Source: Welwitschia mirabilis (Eukaryota > Gnetophyta > Gnetopsida > Welwitschiales). From it: DNA of 64,000 nucleotides. Where the stretch lies: positions 258,522,575 through 258,586,574 of the forward strand of contig JBOZIK010000001.1 in the NCBI GenBank assembly GCA_051453625.1. Direction: 5' to 3'. The position numbers and the translations under genes were made by a program. This document shows positions 47,666 through 59,944 of this stretch, one piece after another. A model generated the notes under the pieces. It was not told where the DNA came from and did not search any database. It was given only the letters and a program-made list of their open reading frames with translations. How positions within the stretch are numbered: position 1 is the stretch's first letter; the number at the start of each line of letters is the position of its first letter.

Positions 47666-49319
47666 TACTATCATTTACTTATTCTATTAACTTGTGCATT
47701 TTTAAGGCTTACTAATTCAAGATAATGGACCTTAGCCAAAAATCAATAATAAGAGATATCAGTATCACTTAGGTAAAGGTTTTTTAAGAAAGAATACACA
47801 TATTTTAAGTGTGTTGATCAAATGTACATTTACTTAGGATCTCTAATTTTAATGAAAAATAGTTGAAAAGGTGGGATTAAACTTCATATGTATTCCTTAA
47901 TTCTAAAGCCTCTAATGGAAACAAAATTTATCTTGACTAGGCTAATAAACCAATGACCCTCTAATGTGAACCAAAAATGACTATGGAAAGATTAAAAAAA
48001 GATAATAACATATCTCTTCTCCAAATACATATAACATTAATCACTTAATTGGGTTTAGTTAACTACATTAAGGCTTTGAGTTCCTATTGGCATGTAGCTC
48101 TAATGATCTAGTTGTGACATGTTTAACTGTATCATGTTATAAACACTAACAAGTAATGAAATACTAATTCCCACATAAAATAATGTGCTTAACTCTATTA
48201 GTAGAAAATATCATAATATTAAATTCATAGTGTAATTCAAATGCTTAAAACCAAGGACATGTGTAAAGGTAGAAACAAAAAGTAAAGGAATGATAAAGTG
48301 GGAATCAGAGGCTTTATGTGAATAGATGTTTCTTAACTTTTATACTTAAGATTTACTATGATTTCTGAAATTTGTATAAGTTACTTAGTTAAAAGTTTTC
48401 TTAGGTGATATCATAATTCATTAAAAAAACAAAAATATAGTAAGAGCCATTAATATAGAAAGGTTTACTCATTTATTTATTAGTTTATGGTATACATTTA
48501 TCATCTTCATTTTACTCCATACAACTTTAATTCACTTCATACCAATTTTAATGACCAATAAATACTTAGGAATAAATCATTTTTATCAATACACCTTCCA
48601 CTTAGCATTGTTTCATTATAGTTAGTTTCTCCTTTTTCTTAGCTTTTTACTATAGTTAGTTCTTTCCTTAGTTGCATAGTTTTTAATAAAAGAACTCATC
48701 ATAATTCTTTCTAAGGCTTATGTTCTTAAATAATTTAAATTTTTTTCACCAAATAACATTTAGGAAAAACTTGAATTTTGGTTAGGAAGTATAACATTTT
48801 GTTTTAATAATAAAAATTTTCATTTTGATACCCTAATTATAGAAAATTGGTCATAAACTTTTCTTCAAATTATATCATTCGCATACTTGATTACTCTCAA
48901 CATAGATAATTTTTCCATTTTTAACCATTGTTTTATCAATGTTTTTCTAAGGAACTACCAAAATATTGGTTAGAAGGTGTGCTAACATGTAAAAATTGTC
49001 ATTTATATCAAGTTTCTCAACATAATTTATTGCAAAGGAAGACATAAAATATATCTTCTATTATTTAAAAAAAACTTAATATTATACTTTTATTCATGAT
49101 AATTGTAGATCTTTAGCCATGTTTTGAAACACATGATAAAAGATGGGCATAATTCCACACAAACCAAGAGTAGCAATTAATACATGAGGTAATGGCACAT
49201 ACGAGTAACATTGGAAGACATGTGGTAGAATCATGTGGAGCTATCATACATATGATAATAACACTAGTTGGTAGAGGAATATAACTCTAAAAGATGTGTG
49301 TTGAATATTTCACTTAATG
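47666..49319. other. Probable 3' untranslated part or LTR remnants, no gene
   Basis: AT-rich sequence after the integrase. Athila elements have long 3' regions and sometimes an env-like ORF, but no readable ORF remains here. Confidence 0.3.
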
Positions 49320-49510
49320 ATATATAATGATCTCCACGAAATGCTACAAGACAACTTCTACCAAATGCTAAATGAAAAAAGATCCTACCTAATGCTAGAA
49401 TATAAAACCTTATCTATCTAATTCCATAAGACAATCTCAACTAAATGCTATAAGACAAAATATTATCTACCTAATGTAAATGATAAATATTTTATCTAAT
49501 AATATAAGCC
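49320..49510. repeat. Degenerate tandem repeat 'accaaatgctaaaagacaa', ~40 bp units
   Basis: About five imperfect units share 'ctacctaatgcta.aagaca(aaat)'. A TATA-like 'tttctataaaag' follows at about 49543. This layout resembles a promoter-proximal part of an LTR, but no borders were found. Confidence 0.5.
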
Positions 49511-52500
49511 AAAAGCTTGTAACCATCCTTTCACTTCATCTATTTCTATAAAAGTTCCTTGGATGATTTATTATATCATCTTTGGCTTTGAAAAATTATA
49601 AAACCTTTGAGTGTTAATAACAATGGTTTTTTAAGAAGCTCTTTAGTAGAGTAAGCTAGTCTTTGATGATTGTTAAGGAGTTTTTTTTTTTTTTTTTTTT
49701 TGCAATTTTTCTTTTATTTTTGTAAAGCACTATTATTTTTGTAATACATAGGTTATTTTCCTTTTACTTCAAATCATGAGTTAATTTATATTTTTAATGT
49801 TTAGAAATAAACTTAATCATTAAAGCGTTGTTACATTTAAGTAATATCTTTTAATACTTAATCTAAGTCTTGTGACTTTGAAGATTTTAAGTGCTTAGGG
49901 TCCTCACTTTCAACTATTATTTAAGGCTTAGAAGATTAAGTGGAAATTAAGGTCATCATTACTCATATTATGAATGAGAGTATGTCATCATGATCTAATC
50001 CAAAATACTTAATGGCTTTAAGTTCATTATATAAAGGCATTGAAAAAAATTGAAGTGGAGAATTACTTAAGAGTGAATCAATGATACCTTAGAGCTAGCT
50101 TGATTCACCCTTATCTCAAGTTGGAGTTTCATCTTAAACTCTAAAATCATCTCTTCTCTTATTTTCTTTTTTTAAAGTTTTTTAACTTACATCAAGTTTA
50201 AGCTAGTGTAAATTCTAAACCCCTACCTATGTTATCCCTAAGAAAATAATAATAACTAAGTATTTAAATTAGTTTAAATTAGGACATTATAAAATAAGGC
50301 TTACTTACCAAATATCTTAGCTATTATTATGCTATACATAATATTTAATATGCACCAAATAAATAAGGAGCCCTCTCTTAAAAATACCTCTACAAGAAGT
50401 AACTTGCACTTTTTAAGTTTATCATTCAAAATTATTTATCATGTTAAGTATTGATTTCTATAGTAATAATCTTGATATGATTAGAATTGTCTAAGATAGA
50501 AAAATCTTTGATATTACCAAATGCCTATTATCTACTATAGCCAATAATATGGATTGTAAGAGGAACATTTCCTTTTCTTACCTAATCTAAAATACCGTAG
50601 ATCACATCCTAGACTTTGAGGAATAGGATATGATATTTATTAAAACCATTACTCCTAAAAATATTACCTAATTAGCAAGTGTAAGAATTAGGATTTAATT
50701 CCAAGGAGAAGAACATTCTAAAAGACTTTTCTTCCCTTCTCAAAATCCTTCTTTTCCCTACACTCAACTTACTATAAGAAGAAAGGGTAAGACTCCTATA
50801 TGTGAAACCTCACATACCCCTTATTCATTACCTTTTTTGACTTCTTCTTCCATAACTCATAAATATTCTTCTACTATTTCAAATAATATCTTTTTATAAG
50901 AATTCCCTAAATCTCAAAATACTTAGATGGAAAGTTATTAGAGAAGATAAAAAAAATATAAAGAAGCAAAGGAAGATGTTAAATAATCAAGAAGAGATAG
51001 ATGAAAAGTTATATAAATTGGTCTCTTATAGATGATCTTTGAGATGAATTTCTTTTATTTTCTTACTTTCTTCCCATTATTCACTTGCATATTTTTAATT
51101 GTAATAGTTATATTATACTTACATTTTGATTTATTGTAAGTCCTTTTGAACTTAATATAAAATCAATATAAATTTTTATTTCTATAATTATAGTTTTAAT
51201 TCTAAATTAACACTTATTTATAAAATAATTCATTTGGTTTTAATGCTCTGAAACTTGAGATTTAATACATAATTATTAATAGACTCAGCACTACCATTCT
51301 ACCTAAAGAATATCATGATCTTAAATTGTGTAGATAAAGTTCCTTTTTACATAAACATTCTACATCATATTTCATATGTTTAATACATTCAGATCTCTAT
51401 TAAAAATTTATATAAATTGATTGATTCAAATTCACCATTTACTTTCTCTTTCAAAATCATCACATTTTACTTCTCATTATTCCTTCTATTTAAGTCATTT
51501 TATGATCTTGTATATAGTCATACATTTTAGATTTGGAAGTTTAAAAAATTACAACCAAAGGTTCATCCTTGATTTTTAGTTTTTCATTTGCATTATTTTG
51601 AATTTCATCTTTTCTAATCTAATCATGTATTATACATTTTATTTTTAGTAGTTTTCCTTTCTATCTCATTTTAGACAACATTATCACATGCATCATTCAT
51701 TCATCATTGTGTTCATATTAGGTTTTTTATATTTCAAAGTTTAAGGAAAATGTTTAGCAATGGTTAGGAGAAGTAGCATTTATACTTAAGTACTTACTTT
51801 TCATACTATTATCTTTTTGTTGAGTGTAATTATGAAGTACATTAGTCAAATGTTTTTTTTTTTTTTTAAATTACCTTTATCTTTTTATACTTGATTAAGT
51901 TAACTTGCAATTGTTTTCCTGTTATCTAATTTTTTAAAAATTGTTTTGCTAAAGGTCTAGCAAAAGATTAGTCTAAGGTATTGCAACATGTAAAAATGGA
52001 CATTTGAATTAAGGAATTAAGTCCTTCTTATCATGTTTAATTAATTATCATAATATTTGTATGTATTTTTTATGCTTAAGTACATGAAAATCTTGTTTTA
52101 CTAATGGTATGTCTTAACACTATTATTTTGTAAGCTAAATACGTAATTAAGAGTATTATGGTAGAATATGAAAGTGTCTTTAGCATAATCCATAATAACA
52201 CTAGTTCTAGGAGTGGTGACATTAGTTCTAGAAGTGCTAGCACTAGTTACTTTAAGTAGAATAGTATTAAACTCACATTCTTAAGTTCTCTTACTACATT
52301 AAATTACTTTCAATCATTTCTATAAACAAAAGAAAAATAAGGAATATTTTCAAAGAAGGATACCTTAGTTTAGCTGTGTAACTAAAGAATAATTTTATAC
52401 ACTTTGGGTATTTTTTAGAATCTCCTAGTAGGTCCTTCAAATCCTAATTATAAACCCTAGGTCTGGCTTAGAAATTACATATCTCTCTTTACTTATAGGA

Positions 52501-53739
52501 TAAATTTTAGCACTTTATATCATATCATTTATAAAAGGTATTATATATTTAATTATAAGTTCTTTCTAAGTCTTACATATGGTGTGCTAGCTACCAAACC
52601 ATTATGAAACTTTTTGCTTTAGCATGAGTAAATTTATAGATTATATGATTTTACATTTTAGACAATAAGTATTATATGTTCTTAGTACATTACTTAGATA
52701 TCAAGTTATAATTGTTTCATAGTTGTTATTCTTAGAACTGATTGAGGCATGATTTTATTTTAAGATATTTGGTAATTCTTCTTTTCATTCTAGATTACAT
52801 AACTTAAATGTTTATTTGATGGATCTTAGGAGAATCTTACTTTTCATACTTATTTTATTCTTGCTATGAAGACTAAGTGTCTTGGATATATAACCCTTAT
52901 GTCTATGATAGATGATATTATGCCACTATGCTTAAGCTTAAATTACATAAGAAATCATATTCATAATGGATTGTATCATTACACTTGCATAAGAAGTAAA
53001 TGCTACATGATTTCACTTTAGTACTTATGATTTTTCTTGAAGTTATTTTGCAACTTTCAATACCTTATCCCATTACTAGATCTCTTATATAATTTTATTC
53101 TCCATTACTTATTTTTATTATGCTTGCTTTACTGATAGCTTTTATAAAATATCTTTATAGAGGAATGAGTCTAGGACTATACTCCAAACATAAGTTCTAG
53201 TATTATTAATAAATGTTGGGTTTGTTCATATAAGATTTGTATTCCTACGATTATCTTGCTATTTATTATATATTAATAACAATTACAAGAGTAGATATAT
53301 TTCATCACAAATAAATTTCCATCATAATATGAATTTTTAAGGAATAAATAACATGAAAAAATAAATGACACCTATTAAAACCTCATTTATAATTACATTT
53401 AACATGTCTAATCTATAAAAAGATTTACTATACAAACATGGATGTTTAACTTTTATGGGTCATAATCATAACATTTAAATTAAAGAATTTCCAAATGATT
53501 TTAAGTACATATTTTTAAATGATAACTCTTCAAAAACATTGGTGATTAGTAAACACCCCACTTCTAAATAAGAAAAACTCTTGGTCAAACATCTTACACC
53601 AAAGATGTATACTTTTCCTTGAACTCATAAGAACTTTTCTACAATAGCTACATATGTTATTTAATATATAATTTATTTGGAGTAAATACTAAACCAATTA
53701 TAAAATGCTATAAAATAATAAATACTATAATCAATTAAG
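49511..53739. other. AT-rich stretch without recognised gene
   Basis: It contains a T21 homopolymer at 49681-49701, a shorter T run near 51850, and a threefold ~21 bp repeat at 52199-52255 ('cactagttctaggagtgg' type). It probably includes the missing LTR/gag/protease of the gypsy element whose RT follows, but I could not read these domains. Confidence 0.35.
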
Positions 53740-54881
53740 TTATTAAAGATTAAATGATTAAGCTTATTGATGTTGGAATCATTTCTGCCATTTCTAGTAG
53801 TTAGTGAGTTAACCATTTGACAGTAGTACTAAACAAAGGTATAAGATAACATATGTACATATAATTTAAAATCCTTAATGATGTAATAAAAAGGAATTAT
53901 TTTCTATTGTCCTTCCTAGACCAAGTTCTCAATTACATACAAGGCCATTCATATTATTGCTTTCTTGATGGATATAATAACTACAACCAAGTTTGCAAAG
54001 AAAATAAAGATTAAGACAACACAATGTTTACCTTACCTTTAATTATTTTTCCTTTAGAATGATTCCTTTGGGTTCATGCAATAAACTAGATAAATTTTAA
54101 AGCACTATTATGATCATAATTTTATATATGATTAAGTAATCTAATGAAAATTTTATGGATGATTTTTCTTATCTTTGTAGATTCTTTTAATCAAATCATG
54201 AAAAAGTTAGAAAATGTCTTAAATTAGTACATCCATTATGATTTACATTTTAGTTAGGAAAATATTCATTTTATATGTTTTTTCCTTCTACAAATTTTAA
54301 AACAAACTAGACCTTTCTTGGGCATGTTAAATTCTATTATATATTCATTAAAGATTATGTCAAAATATGTAAATCCCTCCACACCTTAGTGATGAAAGAT
54401 GTACATTTAATTAAAGTAAAAATTGTTAAAAAGGATTTTAAGTTCCTAAGGGAAAAAAATCACTTGCATGCCTATTGGAGGAGGATCTAGTTGAACTAAA
54501 AGTTTCAATGCAAGCAACATATCCATAAGTGTTATGTTAGGATAAAAATATAAAAAGGAATACAAAGGCATTAACTATATTTACAAAACCCTTTCTAGTA
54601 CTTAATTAAACTACATGACTCTAAAGAAAGAAATTCTAGCCATTATGTTTTTCTTAGATGAAATTAGAGACTACCTTCTTAGATTTTATACCAATTTTTA
54701 TACTATTCAAATTGTTATTCATTATCTTATGAAAAAAAGCTCTTATGCTAGACTTATAAGATTAAAACTATTAATGCAAGAATTTAATTTTACCATTATT
54801 GATAAAGTGAGAAAGCATAATTGCATTGTAGATAATTTATGTAAAATTCCTCAAGAACAAAGCTCCTCCATTTCTTACTAA
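53740..54881 (+). pseudogene. Second Ty3/gypsy (Athila/Tat-like) RT and RNase H
   Basis: The start of RT is recognisable as KLIDVGIISAISSS (about 53757-53800). Then come FLDQVLNYIQGHSYYCFLDG and YNNYNQ (about 53920-54000). The region of the catalytic box reads NFMDDFS (about 54138-54160), with both Asp preserved, then FLGHVKFYYIFIKDY (about 54318-54360). RNase H is open from 54615 to 54881 and shows KKEILAIMFFLDEIRDYLL, then YARLIRLKLLMQEFNFTI and VDNLCKIPQ. Frameshifts separate the blocks. It is a different copy from the element at 43.3-47.7 kb. The reading is broken off at 54912 by the CACTA insertion, so the integrase is absent on this side. Confidence 0.88.
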
Positions 54882-54912
54882 ATATTTCCAATTTAGATAT
54901 CTCTCCTAATGA

Positions 54913-54915
54913 AAT
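54913..54915. repeat. Target-site duplication (left), AAT
   Basis: A 3-bp duplication, matching 59942-59944, flanks the CACTA element; 3 bp is the expected size for this superfamily. Confidence 0.85.
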
Positions 54916-54929
54916 TACTACTAGAAATT

Positions 54930-55270
54930 TAATATTTTAAGGTATTTATAAAATTACTTAAAAGGCCTTAAGAATACTAAAAATTATTTTAAGGAATTTA
55001 TTTAAATAATCCCCTAAAAATACTCACTAAGTTCATATAGTATTTTAAGTTTTTTATTTATAAACATCTAAAATCTTGTCTTTTAAGGCATCTCTATAAA
55101 AATTTCTTAGCAAGTACCTTTTAGAGTCACTTTTATAAGTATCTTAAAATGTAATATTTTAAGGAACTTTTATAAAGACACCCTAAAAAGAAATTTTTAA
55201 AGGTGCTTTCACAAATTCCTTAAAATGTAGTCTTTTAAGGTGTTTCTATAAAGACACGTTAAAAATTAGT
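54930..55270. repeat. Left subterminal repeats of the CACTA element
   Basis: At least eight copies of 'cttttaaggcatttctataaa' or its complement, diverged, in both orientations. Such arrays bind the element's transposase in known CACTA families. Confidence 0.8.
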
Positions 55271-55301
55271 CTCATATTAGCTTTTCTTCTCNNNNNNNNN
55301 N

Positions 55302-57739
55302 AAGAAATCAAGTGCAAATAACTACTAGTAATATCATTTATATAATTAAAGAAATTCATGATAAGTTAATATTTAAGAACATACTACATTGGATGTGACA
55401 AACAATAGTATACATTAAAGCTATGTGAAAAGAGGAGCACTTCCATAATTAAACTGAAATATTAACTATAGCATGTTTTTTAAGTTATAATGATAAATAT
55501 TAAAACATTTTAAAATTATTAGATAAATACAAATGTAATAAGTTTAATTAGAATAAGTATTTAAATTAGTTTCTCTATTAATAACACAGAAAAGATCTTT
55601 TTTTACTTGCATACTGCACACAAATGGTGTTGTAAGTTCTAGTTATAAGACATAGTGTAATAAATTCACAGTCACTTATTTTACATCTAGTGATACCATT
55701 TCTATATTTTTAGGAAAACATGAAAAAATGTTCATTTATAAGGTTTTAGTATTATCCTAGCATAAACATTACCTATAGATAATGAAGACAATGCACATAT
55801 AAATGATTATTATTTTCAACAAAACTGTCTTATCCAAGATCCTAAGAGGATACAAAATGTTTTTAAACATTCATAAAGATAAAATATTTATATGTTATCC
55901 TAGAAAGTGATGTGAAATCACATTAGATCTTTCTAGTGTGTTACTTTTATATAAATTAAGGACTAACTATGTGTTTCTATTATATGTAAAAAATTTTAGA
56001 TTTATGAGAAATTTGTTCATGAAAGATCAAGAATATAGCTTCTATGTAATCTACACTAAAAATTTAATTTGATACCTAATAATCCTTTATTTTTACATAG
56101 GTATTATTGAAAATCACATTTTTAAGCATACATTTAGTAGATGAACATTTTCTAAGATTGTTACTCATCAATTCATAGAAAATTTAGTTACAAAATTCAT
56201 TATAGAGATAAGATAAAGTGTGTAAGTTATAAAGAAATCTCATCTACATTTGATACCTATAATAAATTCTAAAAAATATATTGAAAATTCTAGAATAATA
56301 AGAATCTTGAAATATGTATTTCTTTCTAAATGTCTACTCGAAGTAGGAGATTGTTTTCTAAACAACAATTTATAAATTAGAGATACTAATGAAAACATGT
56401 TAACCTTGTCCAAATGTTTCTAATGATGCATATACCATTGATACCCATATTCAATGTTAAGTGTTTCATTTACAACTATAGCATTGTCAAAATCCCTAAT
56501 ATTATATGCACCACTATGAATAAAAATACTATCCAATTTACATCCAAATGAATAATTCCTTGTTCATTGATATAATCGAATGCCTTTGGAAGCTACTAAC
56601 AAAAGAGAATATATTAAGTAAGATAAAAATCTCTAAATATTACAATAAAACCAAATTTTGGATACCTAATACATGGCTTTAAAGAAGTCTGCATTGATCT
56701 TCAAAAGCCCTCTATTAAGTGTAGTTAATAGGCTATATTTACAAAGTTTCATTTGGATGTAAAGAAAGGTCTTTTTTAATATAGGCAAAATAATAACCCA
56801 CAAGATTTTATGGAATCATAAAGGTCAATGAAAGATAAAAATAAAAGTCACTAAGCCTTATAACATATACTACTGAATTTCATGCCTAAGGATATTAGTG
56901 ATTGAACTTCCAAGAGTGCTTTATTTCTTAAGAGTAATCTAATTTTTATTCTATGTTAACAAAAAAAAAACTATATTTCATGAATGATGAATCTATAGTT
57001 TTTTGAATTACATAAAATACTATAGCTTTTACTATCAATATGTAATATGCTTTCTAAACACTTAATGGCATTGTAGTAGCCATTAATTCTATTCAAAACT
57101 TTATAGATAAAAATAAAATGTCCACATTTAATTTCCTATATGAGAACTCTTTAAATTATAAAAATGAATCAAAAAATTACTCTCTAAAATGATAATTTTA
57201 AGTTTTTAAAAATCTATGTGATATTAAGACATGAAATCCTCACCTTAAATGGGATAAGTTATAGGAGCAATAACATATGTAAAATTACTACATAAGCAAA
57301 AATTAATTTAAAAGATTCTAAGGGAACAAAAAACTAATAAACATTAGCATAGAAATAAAAATTAGTAATGTATTGATGAATCTAGAAAATGATACCTACA
57401 TCTTCTAATTTTCTTAATAAATTCCTCATATTTAGTTAAATATGAATTGTTAATATATGGTAAAGACATAATATGAGCATAGAGTAATAAAGTAAACTTT
57501 GAGGAATAATTTATTCTTATAGACATATTCCATTTCAGGTTTAAAGTTTTGCTTGACATATAGTCCTCATTTCTTAGTCTCACAAATAATTACAATGTTT
57601 TCTCCTCTTAAAATCTGTCTTATGTTATATAAACAAGAAATCATTTATTAAATAGTAAGAAACATTACATTTCCATAACTCAAGGATAAAAAACTTGTGT
57701 AAAATTATTGTGACATTTTTAATTACTAGTTGTTTTATA
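55302..57739. other. CACTA interior without recognised gene
   Basis: AT-rich. A minus-strand 73-codon frame (57362-57583) has no known domain. A short minus-strand stretch at 56530-56594 follows an acceptor-like ttttgttag and reads LPKAFDYINEQGIIHLDV, possibly one more captured exon. No transposase motif seen. Confidence 0.35.
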
Positions 57740-58715
57740 GTAAATATGATTCACTAAACTCCATTTCATAATCATAATTCTATGATTTATCTCACTTTTG
57801 AATCTCCTCTATTTCTTTATTATCATCTTTCTTTAGTACTCCCTCTCAAGTCCTCCTTTGTCATCATTTTTAATATTCCTTTATTAGATGTCTTATAATT
57901 ATAATACCTTTATTGAATATCTTGCACTTAAAATTAGGTCTTTTAAGAATTCTCCTCAGTAAGATGTCTTTCAAAAAGGGCTTCTCCATAGAACTATATT
58001 CATTTGCAATTAGGATTTTAAATAATAAGTAATATTTTAAAGAACTAATACTACTTCTAATTAAAATAATAAATGTAAGCTTAAGAACATTCATCACAAA
58101 TGTGAGAGGCAAGATAAATATCCTTAGACTTATGTAAAGACATATATCCTTAAATAATTCAATAAGATATGCTTCAAAAGCCTCTTGAAAAGTAACAACA
58201 ATAAAAGATTGAAAATGGAGATCCATCTTAAAATCTTGAGTAATCTTTCTGATAAGAATCTTAAATGGAAGCTTCTTGATTAAATGATTAGTATTCTTTT
58301 AATATGTTTTAATATCTTGAAGAGAAATAGCTTCATGTATAAACTTTTGAAAATTCTTCACAATTCTAATACTAGGGTTGATCTTCTTATGAGTTTCATT
58401 TTAATCTATTTTTTTGAAGCCTCTTCTCTAGTTGATTTGCTTGTTGTTTTATTTATTATTATCATTACTATTCATTCTCAATTTGTGTAACCATATGAAC
58501 AATGTTTTGTTCTTATTATTTCTAAGCTTTGAAACATCACTTCAAATACTAGGGCATTGAATAATAAATTATTAATGGTAATAATGACAATTATATATAA
58601 ATACTATACTAGCTATCAATAAGGGTGTTTAATGAAAAACATGCTAATTACTATACAAAAATGGTGTTTATCTAATAATGCCCTAATTATTTATTTCTTC
58701 TATCATGCTCTATTA
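57740..58715. repeat. ~975 bp tandem duplication inside CACTA, unit 1
   Basis: It aligns with unit 2 (58716-59690) over its full length, for example 'tctatgattt.tctca', 'ctcctctatttcttta', 'aaaaagggcttctccat' and 'ggttgatcttctta/ggagttcttctta'. It carries H3 pseudogene 1 and a subterminal-like 'aagggtgtttaatgaaaaac' at its right end. Confidence 0.9.
58107..58465 (-). pseudogene. Histone H3 pseudogene, copy 1
   Basis: Read on the minus strand from 58465, the H3 protein can be followed from residue 1 to about residue 118. A degraded tail lies around 58465-58380, then IVKNFQKF, AISLQDIKTY (H3 ALREIRKY region), [27 protein letters not shown] and [16 protein letters not shown] (the aN-a1-a2 histone-fold helices). 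The start codon is shifted by one base. Three stops are present; two lie at H3 Gln codons (CAA to TAA). The gene ends in unrelated sequence, so the last helix is lost or unreadable. H3 packages DNA as part of the nucleosome core; this copy cannot make it. Phe at position 41 fits an H3.1-like source, but decay makes this weak. Confidence 0.93.
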
Positions 58716-59690
58716 GCCATGTTGATTTACTGAACGCCATTTTATAATTGTGATTCTATGATTTCTCTCATTTTTAGACCTCCTCTATTTCTTTAATATC
58801 CTCTTTCTCTAGTATTCCCCCTTGTATCCTCTTTTATCATCATTTTGAATCTTCCTATGTTAGATTTCTTATAATTATGATATCTTTATTGGATCTCTTA
58901 CACTTAGAATTATGAATTTGAAGAATCCTCCTTTGTGAGATGTGTTTTAAAAAGGGCTTCTCCATCTAACTATATTCAATTATAAATAGGACTTCAAATA
59001 ATAAATAACATTTCAAGGATCTAATATTACTTTTAATTAAAATAATACATGTAAACTTAATAACATTTACCATAAATATAACAAGAAAGCTAAATATATT
59101 TAGATATGAATTGTGAAAAATTTATATCCTTAAATAATTCAATTAGATATTTTTCAAAATCCTCTTGAAGAGTAATAAAAATAGAAGACTCAAAATGATG
59201 ATTAATATTAAAATCTTAAGCAATGTTTTTAATAAGCCTTTCAAATGAAAGATTCTTTATTAAAAGATTAATGTCATTTTAATATCTTCTAATTTCTTAA
59301 AGAGAAATTTTTCATGTATAATCTTGTAAGTATTCTTCTAGTGCTGGAGTTCTTCTTATAAGTTTCATTGTAAGCTATTTCTTTAGATCCTTTTTTCTAG
59401 TTGATTTTCTTGTTGTTTTCTTTATTCTTACCATCATTATTGATCCTTAATTCCTATAATCACATAAACAACATTTCATTGATATTATTTCTAAGCTTTA
59501 AAACATCACTCCAAATACTAGGGATTTAAATAATAAATTGGTAATGGCAATAAGAATAATTATTTGTAAATATTATATTTGCTATCAACAAGGGTGTTTA
59601 ACAAAAAACATGCTAGGTACTCTGAAAAAATAATGTTTATATATAAATGTCCTAATTGTTTATTGCTTCTATCATCCCCTATTAGTAATG
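58716..59690. repeat. ~975 bp tandem duplication inside CACTA, unit 2
   Basis: The partner of 57740-58715. It carries H3 pseudogene 2. The two units differ at many sites, so the duplication is old, but both share the same flanks relative to H3. Confidence 0.9.
59101..59434 (-). pseudogene. Histone H3 pseudogene, copy 2
   Basis: An ATG at 59434 starts MVRIKKTTRKST, matching the H3 tail MARTKQTARKST with Lys4, Lys9 and Ser10 kept. The reading continues to TPALEE, with a deletion of about four codons in the tail-core linker. Then EIRRY, LLIKNLSFERLIKNIA, stop, DF, and [17 protein letters not shown] up to about residue 112. Stops include TAG at the Gln19 codon and TAA at the Gln of KYQ and of AQDF, all C-to-T changes. 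Ser at position 87 suggests an H3.1-like origin. No intron interrupts the reading, as in H3.1-type plant genes. It is non-functional. Confidence 0.94.
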
Positions 59691-59699
59691 TTGATTACT

Positions 59700-59930
59700 T
59701 TATTTGATCATCAAAAGGGTGTTTATTAAAAAAAACCTAATTATTGAATTTTTAATTTATTATAATAAGGGTATTTATTTACAAATGCCCTATTAGCCAT
59801 TCATAAAGGCATTTATCATGATCAACACCCAAAAAAATGTTTCAAAATTATCATTAAGGTTTTCCTAAAAAGTATATTTTTAAGGTTTATCTTAGGGCAT
59901 TTGTAAAATAAATATTCTAAAACATTATTT
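59700..59930. repeat. Right subterminal repeats of the CACTA element
   Basis: Motifs 'aagggtgtttatt', 'aaatgccctatta', 'aaaggcatttatc', 'aacacccaaaa' and 'tagggcatttgtaaaa' occur in both orientations up to the right tip. Confidence 0.8.
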
Positions 59931-59941
59931 TTCTATTAGTG

Positions 59942-59944
59942 AAT
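59942..59944. repeat. Target-site duplication (right), AAT
   Basis: Matches 54913-54915. Confidence 0.85.

Larger units (their letters stand above)
54916..59941. mobile_element. CACTA (En/Spm-type) DNA transposon, 5.0 kb, non-autonomous, carrying duplicated histone H3 pseudogene
   Basis: The left tip is tACTACTAGAAATTTAATA; the right tip read inward is CACTAATAGAAAAATAATG. Over 26 bases the two tips agree at 19 positions, and the right tip keeps the diagnostic CACTA. AAT lies directly outside both tips. Subterminal regions (54930-55270; 59700-59930) consist of short inverted motifs around 'tttaaggcattt/ataaagacacc'. No TNP2-type transposase was recognised, so it was probably moved by a partner's enzyme. 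The interior holds a tandem duplication of ~975 bp, each copy with a decayed H3 gene. It is inserted just after the RNase H of a gypsy relic. A 10-N gap lies at 55292-55301. Confidence 0.85.

Noticed and set aside
56530-56594. Stretch reading LPKAFDYINEQGIIHLDV inside the CACTA, resembling a kinase catalytic loop or a papain-type segment
   Set aside because: Too short, and downstream residues fit neither family; kept only as a note in the interior entry.
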